A DNA stretch of 24,650 nucleotides from Limivivens faecihominis. GTDB lineage: Bacteria; Bacillota; Clostridia; Lachnospirales; Lachnospiraceae. Position numbers and translations under genes: made by a program. The stretch is from the NCBI RefSeq assembly GCF_020686945.1, contig NZ_JAJEPR010000043.1, positions 1 to 24,650 on the forward strand, in the 5' to 3' direction. The notes under the pieces were generated by a model. The model had not been told where the DNA came from and searched no databases. It worked only from the letters and a program-made list of their open reading frames with translations. Every line of letters starts with the position of its first letter. The stretch's first letter is position 1. This document shows positions 8,546 to 15,776 of this stretch, one piece after another.

Positions 8546-10468
8546 ATGAGAAGAAAAAAAGATAAAAGCAATGGCATTACTGCTTTGTATGAAAGACTGT
8601 CTCGTGATGATGATAATGCTGGAGAGAGTAACAGTATAGTTCATCAAAAGCAAATGCTTGAAGATTATGCTATGAAACATGGTTTTACGAATCTTGTTCA
8701 TTTTACCGATGATGGTTGGAGTGGAGCGACCTTTGACAGACCTTCATGGAACAGACTTGTTGAAGGTGTTAAAAACGGAGAAATCACTGCCTGTATCTGC
8801 AAAGATATGTCCAGAATCGGCAGAGACCATTTGCAAGTAGGTTTTTTCACTGACATTCTGTTTAGAGAAAAGGAAGTTCGATTTATAGCAATCAATAATG
8901 GTATTGACAGTGACCGTCAAGAAACCAGTGAGTTTGCCCCTTTTCTGAATATCATGAATGAGTGGTTTGTCAGGGACACAAGTAAGAAAATTAAAGCTGT
9001 ACTGAAATCCAGAGGTTCTTCCGGCAACGCTCATACAAGTAATATCCCACCATACGGCTATTTGAAAGACCCCGAAAACCCCGACCATTGGATTATTGAT
9101 GAAGAAGCTGCTGAAGTAGTCCGCAGAATTTATCGCATGACTATTGAGGGAAAAGGACCTTATCAGATAGCAAGAGAACTTTCAGAAGAAAAAATTGAAA
9201 GACCATCTTATTATCTTGGCAAAAAGGGACTTGGAAATCATGCAAGCAACTATGACAAAGAAAATCCGTATATGTGGCGAGGAAATCAGGTTACTACTCT
9301 GATTGCCCGACCAGAGTATATCGGAAAGACTGTCAACTTCAGGACATTCAAAAATTCCTATAAGGACAAAAAGACGAAAAGGGCAGATAAGGAAGATTGG
9401 GTGGTTTTTGATGATACACAAGAGCCTATTGTCGATGAAGAAACATGGCTGCTTGCTCAAAAGTTAAGACAGAATGTAAGAAAAGCAGATCCTATGGGCG
9501 AGCCTAATGTTTTGACCGGAAAGATTTACTGTGCTGATTGTGGTGCGCCGATGTATAATCACAGGCAGCGGAAAGGGCGAGAAAGAATATACTATACTGC
9601 CAAAGGCGAAAAAAGGACAAGTTATTCCAATCCGGCAGATTGTTATGAATGTTCCACATATAATCTTGCTTATCAGAAGTATGACCGACATTGTACTTGC
9701 CACCATATTTCAACAAAAGCACTTAAAAGCATCATTCTGAAAACCATACAGGAGACTTGCCATTATGTTTCTTTGAATGAGCGGGAGTTTGTTTATTCTC
9801 TGCAAGAAGAATCGGCGATGAAAGATATTGCTGTTTCTGAAACTGTAAAAAACCGCATTGAAAGAAATCAGAAGCGAGTTCACGAACTGGATATGCTTAT
9901 CAGGAAAATCTATGAAGATAATGTGATTGGAAGATTGCCGGACAGACTTTTTCAGAGTATGCTTACTGATTATGAAAATGAGCAGAACGAGCTGAACAAG
10001 ATTATTGAGACTGACACCGCTGATATGCAACGGATTATAGGCGGTCAAAATAATGTGGAGCGTTTTCTAAAGCTGGTTAAAAAGTATGAGAATATTACAG
10101 AACTTACTTCTGCCATGATAAATGAATTTATCGACAAAATTCTGGTTCACGAGCCACAAGGAAAAGGTGCAGACCGCACCACAGAGGTGGAGATATATCT
10201 TAACTATGTCGGGCAATTTCAAGTACCTGTGGAGCAGCATGAACCAACAGAGGAAGAAAGGATTGCTGCTGAAAAAGAGGCGGAACGACTTCGCAGAAAA
10301 CGAGAATCCAATCGTAAGTATATGAAAAAGATTCGTGAGAAATCAAAAGAATTTGCGGAGCATGAGCGTATAGCAGAAGAAAAAAGTTCTGATAGCAATG
10401 TGTGTGTTGAACAGAACGTCACAAGCAAATCAAATCGGCAAAAAGTGAAAGGAGAAAAAATAGCATGA
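8546..10468 (+). CDS. Large serine recombinase (TnpX/TndX type) that moves the nested element
   Basis: The 640-residue protein should excise and insert the element by serine recombination at GA cores. The N-terminal resolvase domain starts ITALYERLSRDDD, with Ser19 as the expected nucleophile. It contains KDMSRIGRDHLQVG (the second conserved Arg block) and NGIDSDR. The recombinase domain follows with IPPYGYLKDPENPDHW. A zinc ribbon has C329 and C332 (YCADCG) and later CYEC/HCTCHH. It is followed by a coiled coil and a DUF4368-like, charged C-terminus. ATG 8546 is preceded by AAAGGAG (8533-8539), with its A inside the stop of the topB fragment frame (ATGA). Its own stop overlaps the tnpV start in the same way. 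Length and layout fit the family. Confidence 0.93.
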   Translation: MRRKKDKSNGITALYERLSRDDDNAGESNSIVHQKQMLEDYAMKHGFTNLVHFTDDGWSGATFDRPSWNRLVEGVKNGEITACICKDMSRIGRDHLQVGFFTDILFREKEVRFIAINNGIDSDRQETSEFAPFLNIMNEWFVRDTSKKIKAVLKSRGSSGNAHTSNIPPYGYLKDPENPDHWIIDEEAAEVVRRIYRMTIEGKGPYQIARELSEEKIERPSYYLGKKGLGNHASNYDKENPYMWRGNQVTTLIARPEYIGKTVNFRTFKNSYKDKKTKRADKEDWVVFDDTQEPIVDEETWLLAQKLRQNVRKADPMGEPNVLTGKIYCADCGAPMYNHRQRKGRERIYYTAKGEKRTSYSNPADCYECSTYNLAYQKYDRHCTCHHISTKALKSIILKTIQETCHYVSLNEREFVYSLQEESAMKDIAVSETVKNRIERNQKRVHELDMLIRKIYEDNVIGRLPDRLFQSMLTDYENEQNELNKIIETDTADMQRIIGGQNNVERFLKLVKKYENITELTSAMINEFIDKILVHEPQGKGADRTTEVEIYLNYVGQFQVPVEQHEPTEEERIAAEKEAERLRRKRESNRKYMKKIREKSKEFAEHERIAEEKSSDSNVCVEQNVTSKSNRQKVKGEKIA

Positions 10469-10848
10469 CAGAATTGAAATCACGAATCCATGACAAAAGC
10501 AACGGTCTGGACTATGTTCTTGTGGGCGATTACTATGTGCCGGACTTGAAGCTACCGGAGGAACACCGCCCTATCGGTATGTGGGGCAGACTGCACAGGA
10601 CATATTTGGAGCAGTACCGCCCTACAAGGTTCTCTGCCCTCTGTTTATCCGGCGAACTGCATACTTACCTTGCTGACCTGGACGAACAGGCAACGGAAAG
10701 GTGCAGCCTTATCATTGAGCAGATGAAACAAGCCGAGGGCGTGACCGAAACCATGAAAGCAGACAATCAGATGTTGTGGGTACAGTCCATGAACTCTATC
10801 CGTAACCGAGCCGAAGAAATCATCAGACAGGAAATGATTTACTGCTGA
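10465..10848 (+). CDS. tnpV: TnpV family transposon protein
   Basis: The 127-residue product begins MTELKSRIHDKSNGLDYVLV, followed by GDYYVPDLKLPEEHRPIGMWGRLH, the pattern of TnpV proteins of Tn4451-type elements. Its ATG overlaps the recombinase stop (ATGA), and AAAGGAG lies just upstream in the end of the recombinase gene, so the two are probably translationally coupled. The C-terminal half is helical and charged. Biochemical function is not established for the family; a helper role beside the recombinase is an inference from constant linkage. A strong terminator follows at 10889-10928, closing the recombinase-tnpV operon. Confidence 0.85.
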   Translation: MTELKSRIHDKSNGLDYVLVGDYYVPDLKLPEEHRPIGMWGRLHRTYLEQYRPTRFSALCLSGELHTYLADLDEQATERCSLIIEQMKQAEGVTETMKADNQMLWVQSMNSIRNRAEEIIRQEMIYC

Positions 10849-10888
10849 TTTTATCAAGTCCAAAACCAACAAATTTGTATCGTAAACG

Positions 10889-10928
10889 AAGCGACAGGTA
10901 TTTCCTTATGAAGTGTCTGTCGCTTTTC
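10889..10928 (+). terminator. Rho-independent terminator after tnpV
   Basis: AAGCGACAG (10889-10897) pairs perfectly with CTGTCGCTT (10917-10925), a 9-bp stem with a 19-base loop, followed by a short TTTC tract. It separates the recombinase operon from the small genes downstream. Confidence 0.75.
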
Positions 10929-10957
10929 ATTTATCAAACTTTAAGGAGGAAAACACA

Positions 10958-11206
10958 ATGAAGATGAACCGGAATGAAATGGAAGCCCTTTATGCCTTTG
11001 GCTGTCCGAACCTGAAAGCAACTGTCGAGCGTTTGCGTATGGTAGCTGCCCTTGCACCCGATCCAGTGGCGAAGAAGCTGTTTTATATGCTTTCCGTCAA
11101 GCTGAGTGCTGAGGGTGTTGAAAGGTGGTATCGCTGCTTTTACTGCAAGCTGCGTGTGTTGAAAAACCATAGGGAGGGCTGCTATGACGAGACTGACGAA
11201 GATTGA
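10958..11206 (+). CDS. Small conserved mobile-element protein, function unknown
   Basis: The product is 82 residues (MKMNRNEMEALYAFGCPNLK...). I chose ATG 10958 because TTAAGGAGG (10941-10949) stands 8 bases ahead; the longer frame from 10913 runs through the tail of the terminator. The protein is mostly helical, with ATVERLRMVAALAPDPVAKKLF and a WYRCFYCKLRV segment containing two Cys. Similar small genes sit beside tnpV in clostridial mobilizable elements, but I cannot name a characterised relative. It overlaps the next gene by 23 bases. Confidence 0.7.
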   Translation: MKMNRNEMEALYAFGCPNLKATVERLRMVAALAPDPVAKKLFYMLSVKLSAEGVERWYRCFYCKLRVLKNHREGCYDETDED

Positions 11207-11474
11207 GAAAGAAACAATCGTTCTCTTTAATGAGGGCGAGGACAAGGCAAATATCTACACCCACAACGCCGGATTGAAAAAGAGGTTGGCTGCTTTTGCT
11301 AAGAAGTACCCTGACCTTTGCCGACTGGAAAAATCCAATGTTCAAGGCGGTGTTTCTTATGAGCTGGCAAAGTCCCGTCTGTCTATCCGTTTCCTGCCGC
11401 CTTACAGTGAGGAACGCAGACAGAAAGCCAGCGAATATGCGAAAAAGCATGGGCTGAACAGCCAGCAGGGATAA
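11184..11474 (+). CDS. Small conserved mobile-element protein, function unknown
   Basis: The product is 96 residues (MTRLTKIEKETIVLFNEGED...). ATG 11184 has GGGAGGG (11171-11177) upstream and lies inside the end of the previous gene. The sequence has a helical start, a central AGLKKRLAAFAKKYPDLC, then a β-like GGVSYELAKSRLSIRFLPP and a Lys-rich end. The MTKLTKxE...NEAE pattern recurs in hypothetical proteins of clostridial ICEs and IMEs. No catalytic motif is seen, and a DNA-associated or regulatory role is only a guess. Confidence 0.7.
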   Translation: MTRLTKIEKETIVLFNEGEDKANIYTHNAGLKKRLAAFAKKYPDLCRLEKSNVQGGVSYELAKSRLSIRFLPPYSEERRQKASEYAKKHGLNSQQG

Positions 11475-11539
11475 TGTGATAATCAGGGCTGATATGCGGT
11501 TAAAATGTCAGGTGCAGACCTGATGTTTTGACCGTTGCC

Positions 11540-11597
11540 TATCGCCTGTGAGGAAAGTATCGGGGACTATGGATTTTGCGGAAATGTGCGTTACAAG
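11540..11597 (+). repeat. Repeat A, copy 1 (5' flank of cargo cassette 1)
   Basis: A 58-bp sequence containing GAAAGTATCGGGGACTATGG recurs at 12445-12502 with four mismatches (offset 905). It includes an ATG (MDFAEMCVT reading) with no ribosome site, so it may be a relic of a gene edge. It precedes cargo gene 1. Confidence 0.9.
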
Positions 11598-11630
11598 GCT
11601 TGAACAGGAACTCTGTACACAAAATTTTTT

Positions 11631-11661
11631 CTTCCATTCTTTAAGTTGATGAAGTATAATG
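11631..11661 (+). promoter_or_regulatory. Promoter block E, copy 1 (cargo gene 1)
   Basis: A 31-bp block from CTTCCATTC to TATAATG holds a perfect -10, TATAAT (11655-11660), with TTCCAT 17 bp upstream as a weak -35. The same block, with one base changed, recurs at 15028-15058 and 15850-15880 before two other cargo genes. GGAACTCT at 11607-11614 resembles the start of repeat C. Confidence 0.75.
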
Positions 11662-11738
11662 AGATATGAAAAATTGAGGTTTTTAATACTCGATTTCAAA
11701 CAATCATTTTTATATAGCTGGAACTATGGAGGGCAAAA

Positions 11739-12308
11739 ATGAATAATTTTTTACGAATGTGTTTGAATATAATTACACAAATAGGTCCCTATTTAGTTGT
11801 ACTTCTTCTTTTGAAATATCTTGTAAATCTTCAACAAAAGAGAGCTAAAGAACGAGAGGAAGAACAGAAAAAGGGAATAATTAGGACGCATTATATAATA
11901 AAAACCGAAAAAGTACTTACTATGTTTTTTGTATTGGCGGTGTTTCTTTTTGGGGGAGCTACGGTAGCCAGTGCTATTCAACAAGATGATTTATTGCCAC
12001 CAATTGGTTTTAGTATTTTCTTTATTGTTTCTTTAATCGGCTCATTGAACATGATTATGTGGAAACTGGAAGTGAACGGAGATGAAATCACATGGCGTTC
12101 AACTTTTGGAAGAAAGAGAACTTTTCACTTTGAAGATATTACCTATTGCGAGAGAAAGAAAGGTTCTATGCGTGTATATGTAAATGGAGAAAAATTATTT
12201 ACCATTGATAGTAATATTGACAAAGAAGAATTTATGGAGGACATAAAAAGAAGAAGAATCCCTGTAAAATCTTACTGGGCAAATCAGCATAAGAAAAATC
12301 GTAAATGA
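11739..12308 (+). CDS. Cargo gene 1: membrane protein with a C-terminal PH-like domain (DUF6560-like?)
   Basis: The product is 189 residues. ATG 11739 follows GGAGGG (11728-11733). Three hydrophobic segments are visible: about 14-31 (IGPYLVVLLLLKYLVNL), 58-80 (VLTMFFVLAVFLFGG) and 88-107 (IGFSIFFIVSLIGSLNMIMW). After the last comes a β-rich stretch (KLEVNGDEITWRSTFGRKR, then HFEDITYCERKK and LFTIDSN), resembling bacterial PH-type domains, and a basic tail. The gene is AT-rich compared with its neighbours. It lies between repeats A1 and B1 and is read from promoter block E1. I think of DUF6560 but cannot confirm it. No enzyme motif is seen. Confidence 0.75.
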   Translation: MNNFLRMCLNIITQIGPYLVVLLLLKYLVNLQQKRAKEREEEQKKGIIRTHYIIKTEKVLTMFFVLAVFLFGGATVASAIQQDDLLPPIGFSIFFIVSLIGSLNMIMWKLEVNGDEITWRSTFGRKRTFHFEDITYCERKKGSMRVYVNGEKLFTIDSNIDKEEFMEDIKRRRIPVKSYWANQHKKNRK

Positions 12309-12336
12309 CATAGATTTTATAACAGTACGATGTTAG

Positions 12337-12414
12337 ACAACTGAATATGACCGTCAAGGTCAGATGAAGAAACCGATGTATTGAGCGTAAAGCGATCATG
12401 CGTCGGTTTTTCTT
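12337..12414 (+). repeat. Repeat B, copy 1, containing a terminator (3' flank of cargo cassette 1)
   Basis: These 78 bp match 13369-13446 with one visible mismatch (offset 1032). They contain TGACC-GTCAA-GGTCA and a terminator-like pair, AAACCGA (12370-12376) with TCGGTTT (12403-12409), ending in a T tract. The repeat closes each cargo gene in array 1. Confidence 0.9.
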
Positions 12415-12444
12415 ATTTCATGAGCTGACAGAATTCCGACTGTA

Positions 12445-12502
12445 TATCACCCGTGAGGAAAGTATCGGGGACTATGGATTTTGCAGAAATGTGCGTTACA
12501 GG
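12445..12502 (+). repeat. Repeat A, copy 2 (5' flank of cargo cassette 2)
   Basis: This is the second copy of the 58-bp repeat at 11540-11597. It begins 30 bases after repeat B copy 1, so the array reads A-cargo1-B-A-cargo2-B. Identity ends abruptly after GTTACA-(A/G)G. Confidence 0.9.
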
Positions 12503-12533
12503 TAAGTAAAAAAACTACTTGATAGAGTGTAAA

Positions 12534-12562
12534 TTGAATTGTTCATATCGGTATGATATAAT
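12534..12562 (+). promoter_or_regulatory. Promoter of cargo gene 2
   Basis: TTGAAT (12534-12539), a 17-bp spacer and TATAAT (12557-12562) preceded by TGA (extended -10) form a good vegetative promoter 34 bases ahead of the cargo 2 start. It differs from block E, so cassette 2 brought its own promoter. Confidence 0.75.
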
Positions 12563-12595
12563 TTACTGAAATGAAGCAAGAAGGTGGACTTTTGT

Positions 12596-13345
12596 ATGAA
12601 AAAATTTTTGAAAATATTGCTAATCGTTATAGGAATAGTTTTTTTGATTTTTGCAGCGCTGATATGTATTGGACTGTTTGTTGATTATGATGACCATATT
12701 GAAAATGGTCGTTATACTTATGTTCCGGAAGAAGAAAACAAAGGAAATGAGTATATCGAGTTTAAGTTGACAGATAATGGAAAAGACGATTCTAAACTTA
12801 CATATTATAATTCTATCGAAGAAGCTATTTTGAATTCCCCCTTAAAAGCAGAACATGAAGATTTATCAGCTCCAGAAGATTTTCTTAATCATGTTGATGA
12901 AATATTGCATATATGGAATGGCAAACAGTATGATACGATTTTCTATCGAGCAGGAAGTGATAACGATCCCGTTCAAGGTTTTGTGATTGCACGCTGCAAA
13001 AAACAGATAGAAAATGAAAGTACACAATATGCGTTTGTAAATGCCACACCATCTGCCACTACACCAGATACCACTTATGGGGGAGACTTCAAAAAATTTA
13101 TCCATTTATCTTTAACAATAAGTGATATTCAACAAGACTTAAATCCAAATTATCCAGATACCAGATTCGTTTTTGGCTATGCACATGATAAAGAAATTTA
13201 CTCATTAGAAGTAGAGGGTCAAAAGCCAGATGGAATTATAGAATATGAAGAATATGGTAGAACGATGTATATGTGGTATTATAACGATTTGGAAAGCAAT
13301 AAAAGAGGCGATTGTCTGAGCTACTCAGTAGATGTGCCAGAATAA
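12596..13345 (+). CDS. Cargo gene 2: membrane-anchored extracytoplasmic protein, function unknown
   Basis: The 249-residue product starts MKKFLKILLIVIGIVFLIF. ATG 12596 is chosen over an in-frame GTG at 12584, because AGAAGGTGG (12578-12586) fits it better. A single N-terminal membrane helix (about 5-28) is followed by an acidic outer domain (VDYDDHIENGRYTYVPEE...). The C-terminal half has repeated Tyr/Asp-rich β-like segments (YPDTRFVFGYAHDKEIYSLEV, EEYGRTMYMWYYNDL). Cys near the helix end lacks the small residue needed for a lipobox, so this is a membrane anchor rather than a lipoprotein. I do not recognise the family. It lies between repeats A2 and B2. Confidence 0.72.
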   Translation: MKKFLKILLIVIGIVFLIFAALICIGLFVDYDDHIENGRYTYVPEEENKGNEYIEFKLTDNGKDDSKLTYYNSIEEAILNSPLKAEHEDLSAPEDFLNHVDEILHIWNGKQYDTIFYRAGSDNDPVQGFVIARCKKQIENESTQYAFVNATPSATTPDTTYGGDFKKFIHLSLTISDIQQDLNPNYPDTRFVFGYAHDKEIYSLEVEGQKPDGIIEYEEYGRTMYMWYYNDLESNKRGDCLSYSVDVPE

Positions 13346-13368
13346 TTTTTCAAATTGGCTAATCTGCC

Positions 13369-13446
13369 ACAACTGAATATGACCGTTAAGGTCAGATGAA
13401 GAAACCGATGTATTGAGCGTAAAGCGATCATGCGTCGGTTTTTCTT
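13369..13446 (+). repeat. Repeat B, copy 2, containing a terminator (3' flank of cargo cassette 2)
   Basis: This copy differs from 12337-12414 at one visible base (GTTAAGG for GTCAAGG). Its AAACCGA/TCGGTTT stem and T tract would stop transcripts of cargo 2 before the oriT region. Confidence 0.9.
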
Positions 13447-13450
13447 TTTG

Positions 13451-13660
13451 CAAAATAGTCCGGTGGACTGTTTTGCAAAACCGAAGGAACTGACAGAGCT
13501 TGAGACGGGGCGAAGTCAGTTTGTTCGGGCGGGAGTACAGAGGGTGCAACCCTTTGTGCATGGGTACAGGGAATGCAATACCCCTGTGCAGGTCAAGGGC
13601 GGCAGCCTTGCCCAGTTAAGTGGCGTTTCGCCACTTAGTACTGGGTATTACTTGACGCAG
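13451..13660 (+). other. Candidate origin of transfer (oriT) with stacked inverted repeats
   Basis: This gene-free stretch just upstream of the relaxase is dense in inverted repeats. They are CAAAATAGTCC/GGACTGTTTTG (13451-13475, one mismatch), AGGGTGCAACCCT (13541-13553), ACAGGG/CCCTGT (13566-13587) and TAAGTGGCG-TTT-CGCCACTTA (13617-13637). The last is extended by CCCAGT/ACTGGG (13611-13645). GTCAAG (13592) and CTTGAC (13651) enclose the last set. MobV-type relaxases act at an oriT beside their own gene, which supports the call. I cannot place the nick. Confidence 0.6.
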
Positions 13661-13732
13661 AAAGCCGCAAGGAATCAGCTTCGCTGCCCTTCTCCCCTGT
13701 CGGGGAAATCAAAAAGAAAAGGAGGAACTCAT

Positions 13733-14965
13733 GTGAAATTAACAAGGCACAATGGACGAGCTGGAAAGAATGGCGTTTATAATCCGAAGCACAATGACCG
13801 CAGTTTTGACATTGCCAACAGCGAACACATTGACGAAGAACGAGCCAAACAAAATCTCTATTGGGACTGTTACAATGGCTTCCGCAATTTCAAAAATCCC
13901 GATAAGGAAAATGAGCTGTCTGCCACTTTTGAAGATGTGGAACAGCTTTTTTATCGTCAGCGGTATCGTGATTTTGTAACCGGACAGAACGAAAGAAATG
14001 TGAAGAACCGACACCCTGAAAGGAATAAGGAAACCGGTGATTTGCTCAAAAGCAAAAAGACCTGTCCAGAGGAAACGGTCTATCAGATTGGAACACTTGA
14101 TAATCATGTTCCACCGGAACTGCTCATTGAGATTGTCACAGAATTTATGGAAATCGTAAATGAGCGTTTCGGCTCTCATGTCCATATCCTGAATTGGGCG
14201 CTGCACTTGGATGAAAGCACCCCTCATATTCACGAGCGTCATGTGTTCGACTGTGAAAATCAATATGGGGAGATTGCCCCACAACAGGAAAAGGCTTTGG
14301 AAGCACTGGGATTTGAACTGCCGGAACCGGAGAAGCCTGTCGGAAGAAAAAATAACCGCAAGATGACTTTCGATTCAGCCTGCCGAGTGTTGCTGTTCGA
14401 TGTGGCGAAAAAGCATGGCTTACAACTGGAAGAAGAACCCGAATATGGTGGTCGTGCTTATCTGGAAAAACAGGACTATATTCTTTTCAAGCAAAAGGAG
14501 CAACTGGCAGCACAGGAGCAAAAGTTGGAAGAACTCACGATGAAGATTGAAGATGTGGAAGCTCTGGTGGACGAGGTTGCCGATATTGCCTATGACAAGG
14601 CGGTTGAGGTCGTTGCTGATACTGTAAAACTGGAAACGCACAAGGAGGATATTAAGCTGGTGGAGCAGTCTAAAGCGTGGGTTCTCTCCCCTGAGCGTAA
14701 GGCTTCAAAGAAAGAAGTTGAGTATGCAGTGAAACGATTGGATGGCGTGATTGCCAGAATCACAAACGCTATGAAATCAACCATTCAGAAAATCCAAACC
14801 ACGCTGATGAAACCGGAGGTCAAAAAAGCCGGAACGGAGCAAATCAAGAAGAAAGCTAAAAGTTCCATTATAGAGCAGTTGAGCCGCAAAAAGAAAGAAA
14901 TAGCAGAGCGTGAAGTCAGCCGGACGGATCAGGCAAAAAGCAAAAAACAGGATATGGAACTCTAA
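13733..14965 (+). CDS. MobV/Pre family relaxase (mobilization protein)
   Basis: The relaxase nicks oriT and pilots the strand through the ICE channel. The 410-residue protein starts with GTG 13733, set by AAAGGAGG (13718-13725, 7-base gap), giving VKLTRHNGRAGKNGVYNPKHND, a usual Mob_Pre start. The frame is open further upstream, but that part crosses the oriT hairpins. An ATG at 13731 is out of frame and is followed at once by TGA. The metal-binding motif HLDESTPHIH (H158, D160, E161, H165, H167) is intact. Residues about 235-300 are coiled coil, and the C-terminus is Lys-rich. Tn4451 TnpZ belongs to the same family. The last codons (ATGGAACTCTAA) begin repeat C. Confidence 0.9.
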   Translation: MKLTRHNGRAGKNGVYNPKHNDRSFDIANSEHIDEERAKQNLYWDCYNGFRNFKNPDKENELSATFEDVEQLFYRQRYRDFVTGQNERNVKNRHPERNKETGDLLKSKKTCPEETVYQIGTLDNHVPPELLIEIVTEFMEIVNERFGSHVHILNWALHLDESTPHIHERHVFDCENQYGEIAPQQEKALEALGFELPEPEKPVGRKNNRKMTFDSACRVLLFDVAKKHGLQLEEEPEYGGRAYLEKQDYILFKQKEQLAAQEQKLEELTMKIEDVEALVDEVADIAYDKAVEVVADTVKLETHKEDIKLVEQSKAWVLSPERKASKKEVEYAVKRLDGVIARITNAMKSTIQKIQTTLMKPEVKKAGTEQIKKKAKSSIIEQLSRKKKEIAEREVSRTDQAKSKKQDMEL

Positions 14966-15058
14966 AGCACTTGCTGTTTTCACTTTGAAAATGACAGGTG
15001 CTTTTGCTTTAGGGAGTAAGAAAATATCTTCCATTCTTTAGGTTGATGAAGTATAATG
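14955..15058 (+). repeat. Repeat C-E, copy 1: mob terminator plus promoter block E
   Basis: About 104 bp starting in the last codons of mob recur at 15777-15880 (offset 822, roughly 90% identical). The C part is a terminator: GCACTTG (14967-14973) pairs with CAGGTGC (14995-15001), then TTTTC with GAAAA, followed by TTTT. The E part (15028-15058) ends in a -10 TATAAT (15052-15057) with TTCCAT 17 bp upstream, driving cargo gene 3. Confidence 0.88.
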
Positions 15059-15132
15059 ATAGTAAGAAATTTTTTGTAATGACCTTAATCCAATAAGTGA
15101 TTTTGCAATTATTCAGTAAAGGATGTAATTAT

Positions 15133-15642
15133 ATGAAAAAAGTATTGTTGCTTTCCAGTGTGATTATTATACTCGGTTTAACAGGCTGCTCTAACAAATA
15201 TTTCAATGACTGGTTTAGCTCTGAACAAAATGAAACGGATAAGATGTGTCAACAAATTATCGAGGCATGTAAGCAACAGGATTCAGAGAAACTAAAATCT
15301 CTATTTTCCGAAGAAAGCAAAAAGAACATTGAGAATTTAGACACTGAAATCTCTGCTTTTTTCGATTATATTGAGGGCAGTATCCAAAGGTTTGAGGGCG
15401 ATTGTGCATCATCAAGTGAAAGCAACTATGGTAAAAGGAAAACGGAATTGGATGGTATGTATCTCATATTGACAGAGAAGGAAAGGTATTGTATGAATTT
15501 TTATATGTATAGTCAGGATGATGAAAATGCCCAAAATGTGGGGATATATAAAATTGAAATTGCATTGGAGAGCGAAGTGGCTGAGGATAATTTTATATGG
15601 GATAATCCCCCAAACGGTATTTTTGTTGGAGGACAAAATTGA
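15133..15642 (+). CDS. Cargo gene 3: DUF5104-like lipoprotein
   Basis: The 169-residue product starts MKKVLLLSSVIIILGLTGCSN, a clear lipoprotein signal with Cys19 in LTGC. ATG 15133 has AAAGGA (15117-15122) upstream; an in-frame ATG/ATT region further up lacks the signal. After the anchor come helices (NETDKMCQQIIEACKQQDSE, LKSLFSEESKKNIENLDTEI) and a β-rich end (YCMNFYMYSQDDENAQNVG, YKIEIA). The pattern of KxLFSxxxxxNIEN...F-x-GxI and NxGxYxIxI fits DUF5104, an outer lipoprotein family of unknown role. The gene is AT-rich, is read from block E2, and ends before repeat D1. Confidence 0.82.
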   Translation: MKKVLLLSSVIIILGLTGCSNKYFNDWFSSEQNETDKMCQQIIEACKQQDSEKLKSLFSEESKKNIENLDTEISAFFDYIEGSIQRFEGDCASSSESNYGKRKTELDGMYLILTEKERYCMNFYMYSQDDENAQNVGIYKIEIALESEVAEDNFIWDNPPNGIFVGGQN

Positions 15643-15700
15643 TTTTTGTTATGAGAGAACATTAAAGTATAAATTTCGGATGGTATAAGAAAAACTGACT

Positions 15701-15763
15701 ACAATTAAATCTTCACAGCTTTACTAAGCAGGAAATCTGAAAAGTTCTCCTGCTTTTTTGCAC
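15701..15763 (+). repeat. Repeat D, copy 1, containing a terminator
   Basis: These 63 bp match 16435-16497 with two mismatches (offset 734). AAGCAGGA (15726-15733) pairs with TCCTGCTT (15748-15755) and is followed by a T tract, so it terminates cargo gene 3 transcripts. Repeat C follows directly, making a D-C block that recurs as a whole. Confidence 0.9.
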
Positions 15764-15776
15764 TCAAAATAGAATG

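Larger units (their letters stand above)
7086..8549 (+). pseudogene. topB: DNA topoisomerase III, 5' fragment (interrupted by the nested element)
   Basis: Type IA topoisomerase of the ICE. ATG 7086 follows the DUF4366 stop with no gap; its ribosome site is made of the GAG/GAA codons of the upstream acidic tail. The TOPRIM start (MKLVIAEKPSVAMALASVLG) and the acidic CATDAGREGELIF motif are present. The active-site tyrosine is Tyr300 in TYPRTDSQYL. Residues 1-468 are native, ending PPKQYT. The last 19 residues (DVIFCERKEWIG...) are encoded by the inserted element and stop at 8547-8549. Residues 469-690, including GLGTPATRAAI and a C-terminal Cys-rich part, lie at 19003-19669. The fragment is therefore probably inactive while the element is inserted. 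Confidence 0.93.

Noticed and set aside
8490..8549. Natural C-terminus of topB at 8549
   Set aside because: The family continues with EDTLLSAM...GLGTPATRAAI, which is found intact at 19003 onward. The 19 last codons are element sequence.
13430..13732. In-frame N-terminal extension of the relaxase (101 codons)
   Set aside because: It is encoded by repeat B and the oriT hairpins, with no ribosome site. GTG 13733 with AAAGGAGG gives the usual Mob_Pre start.
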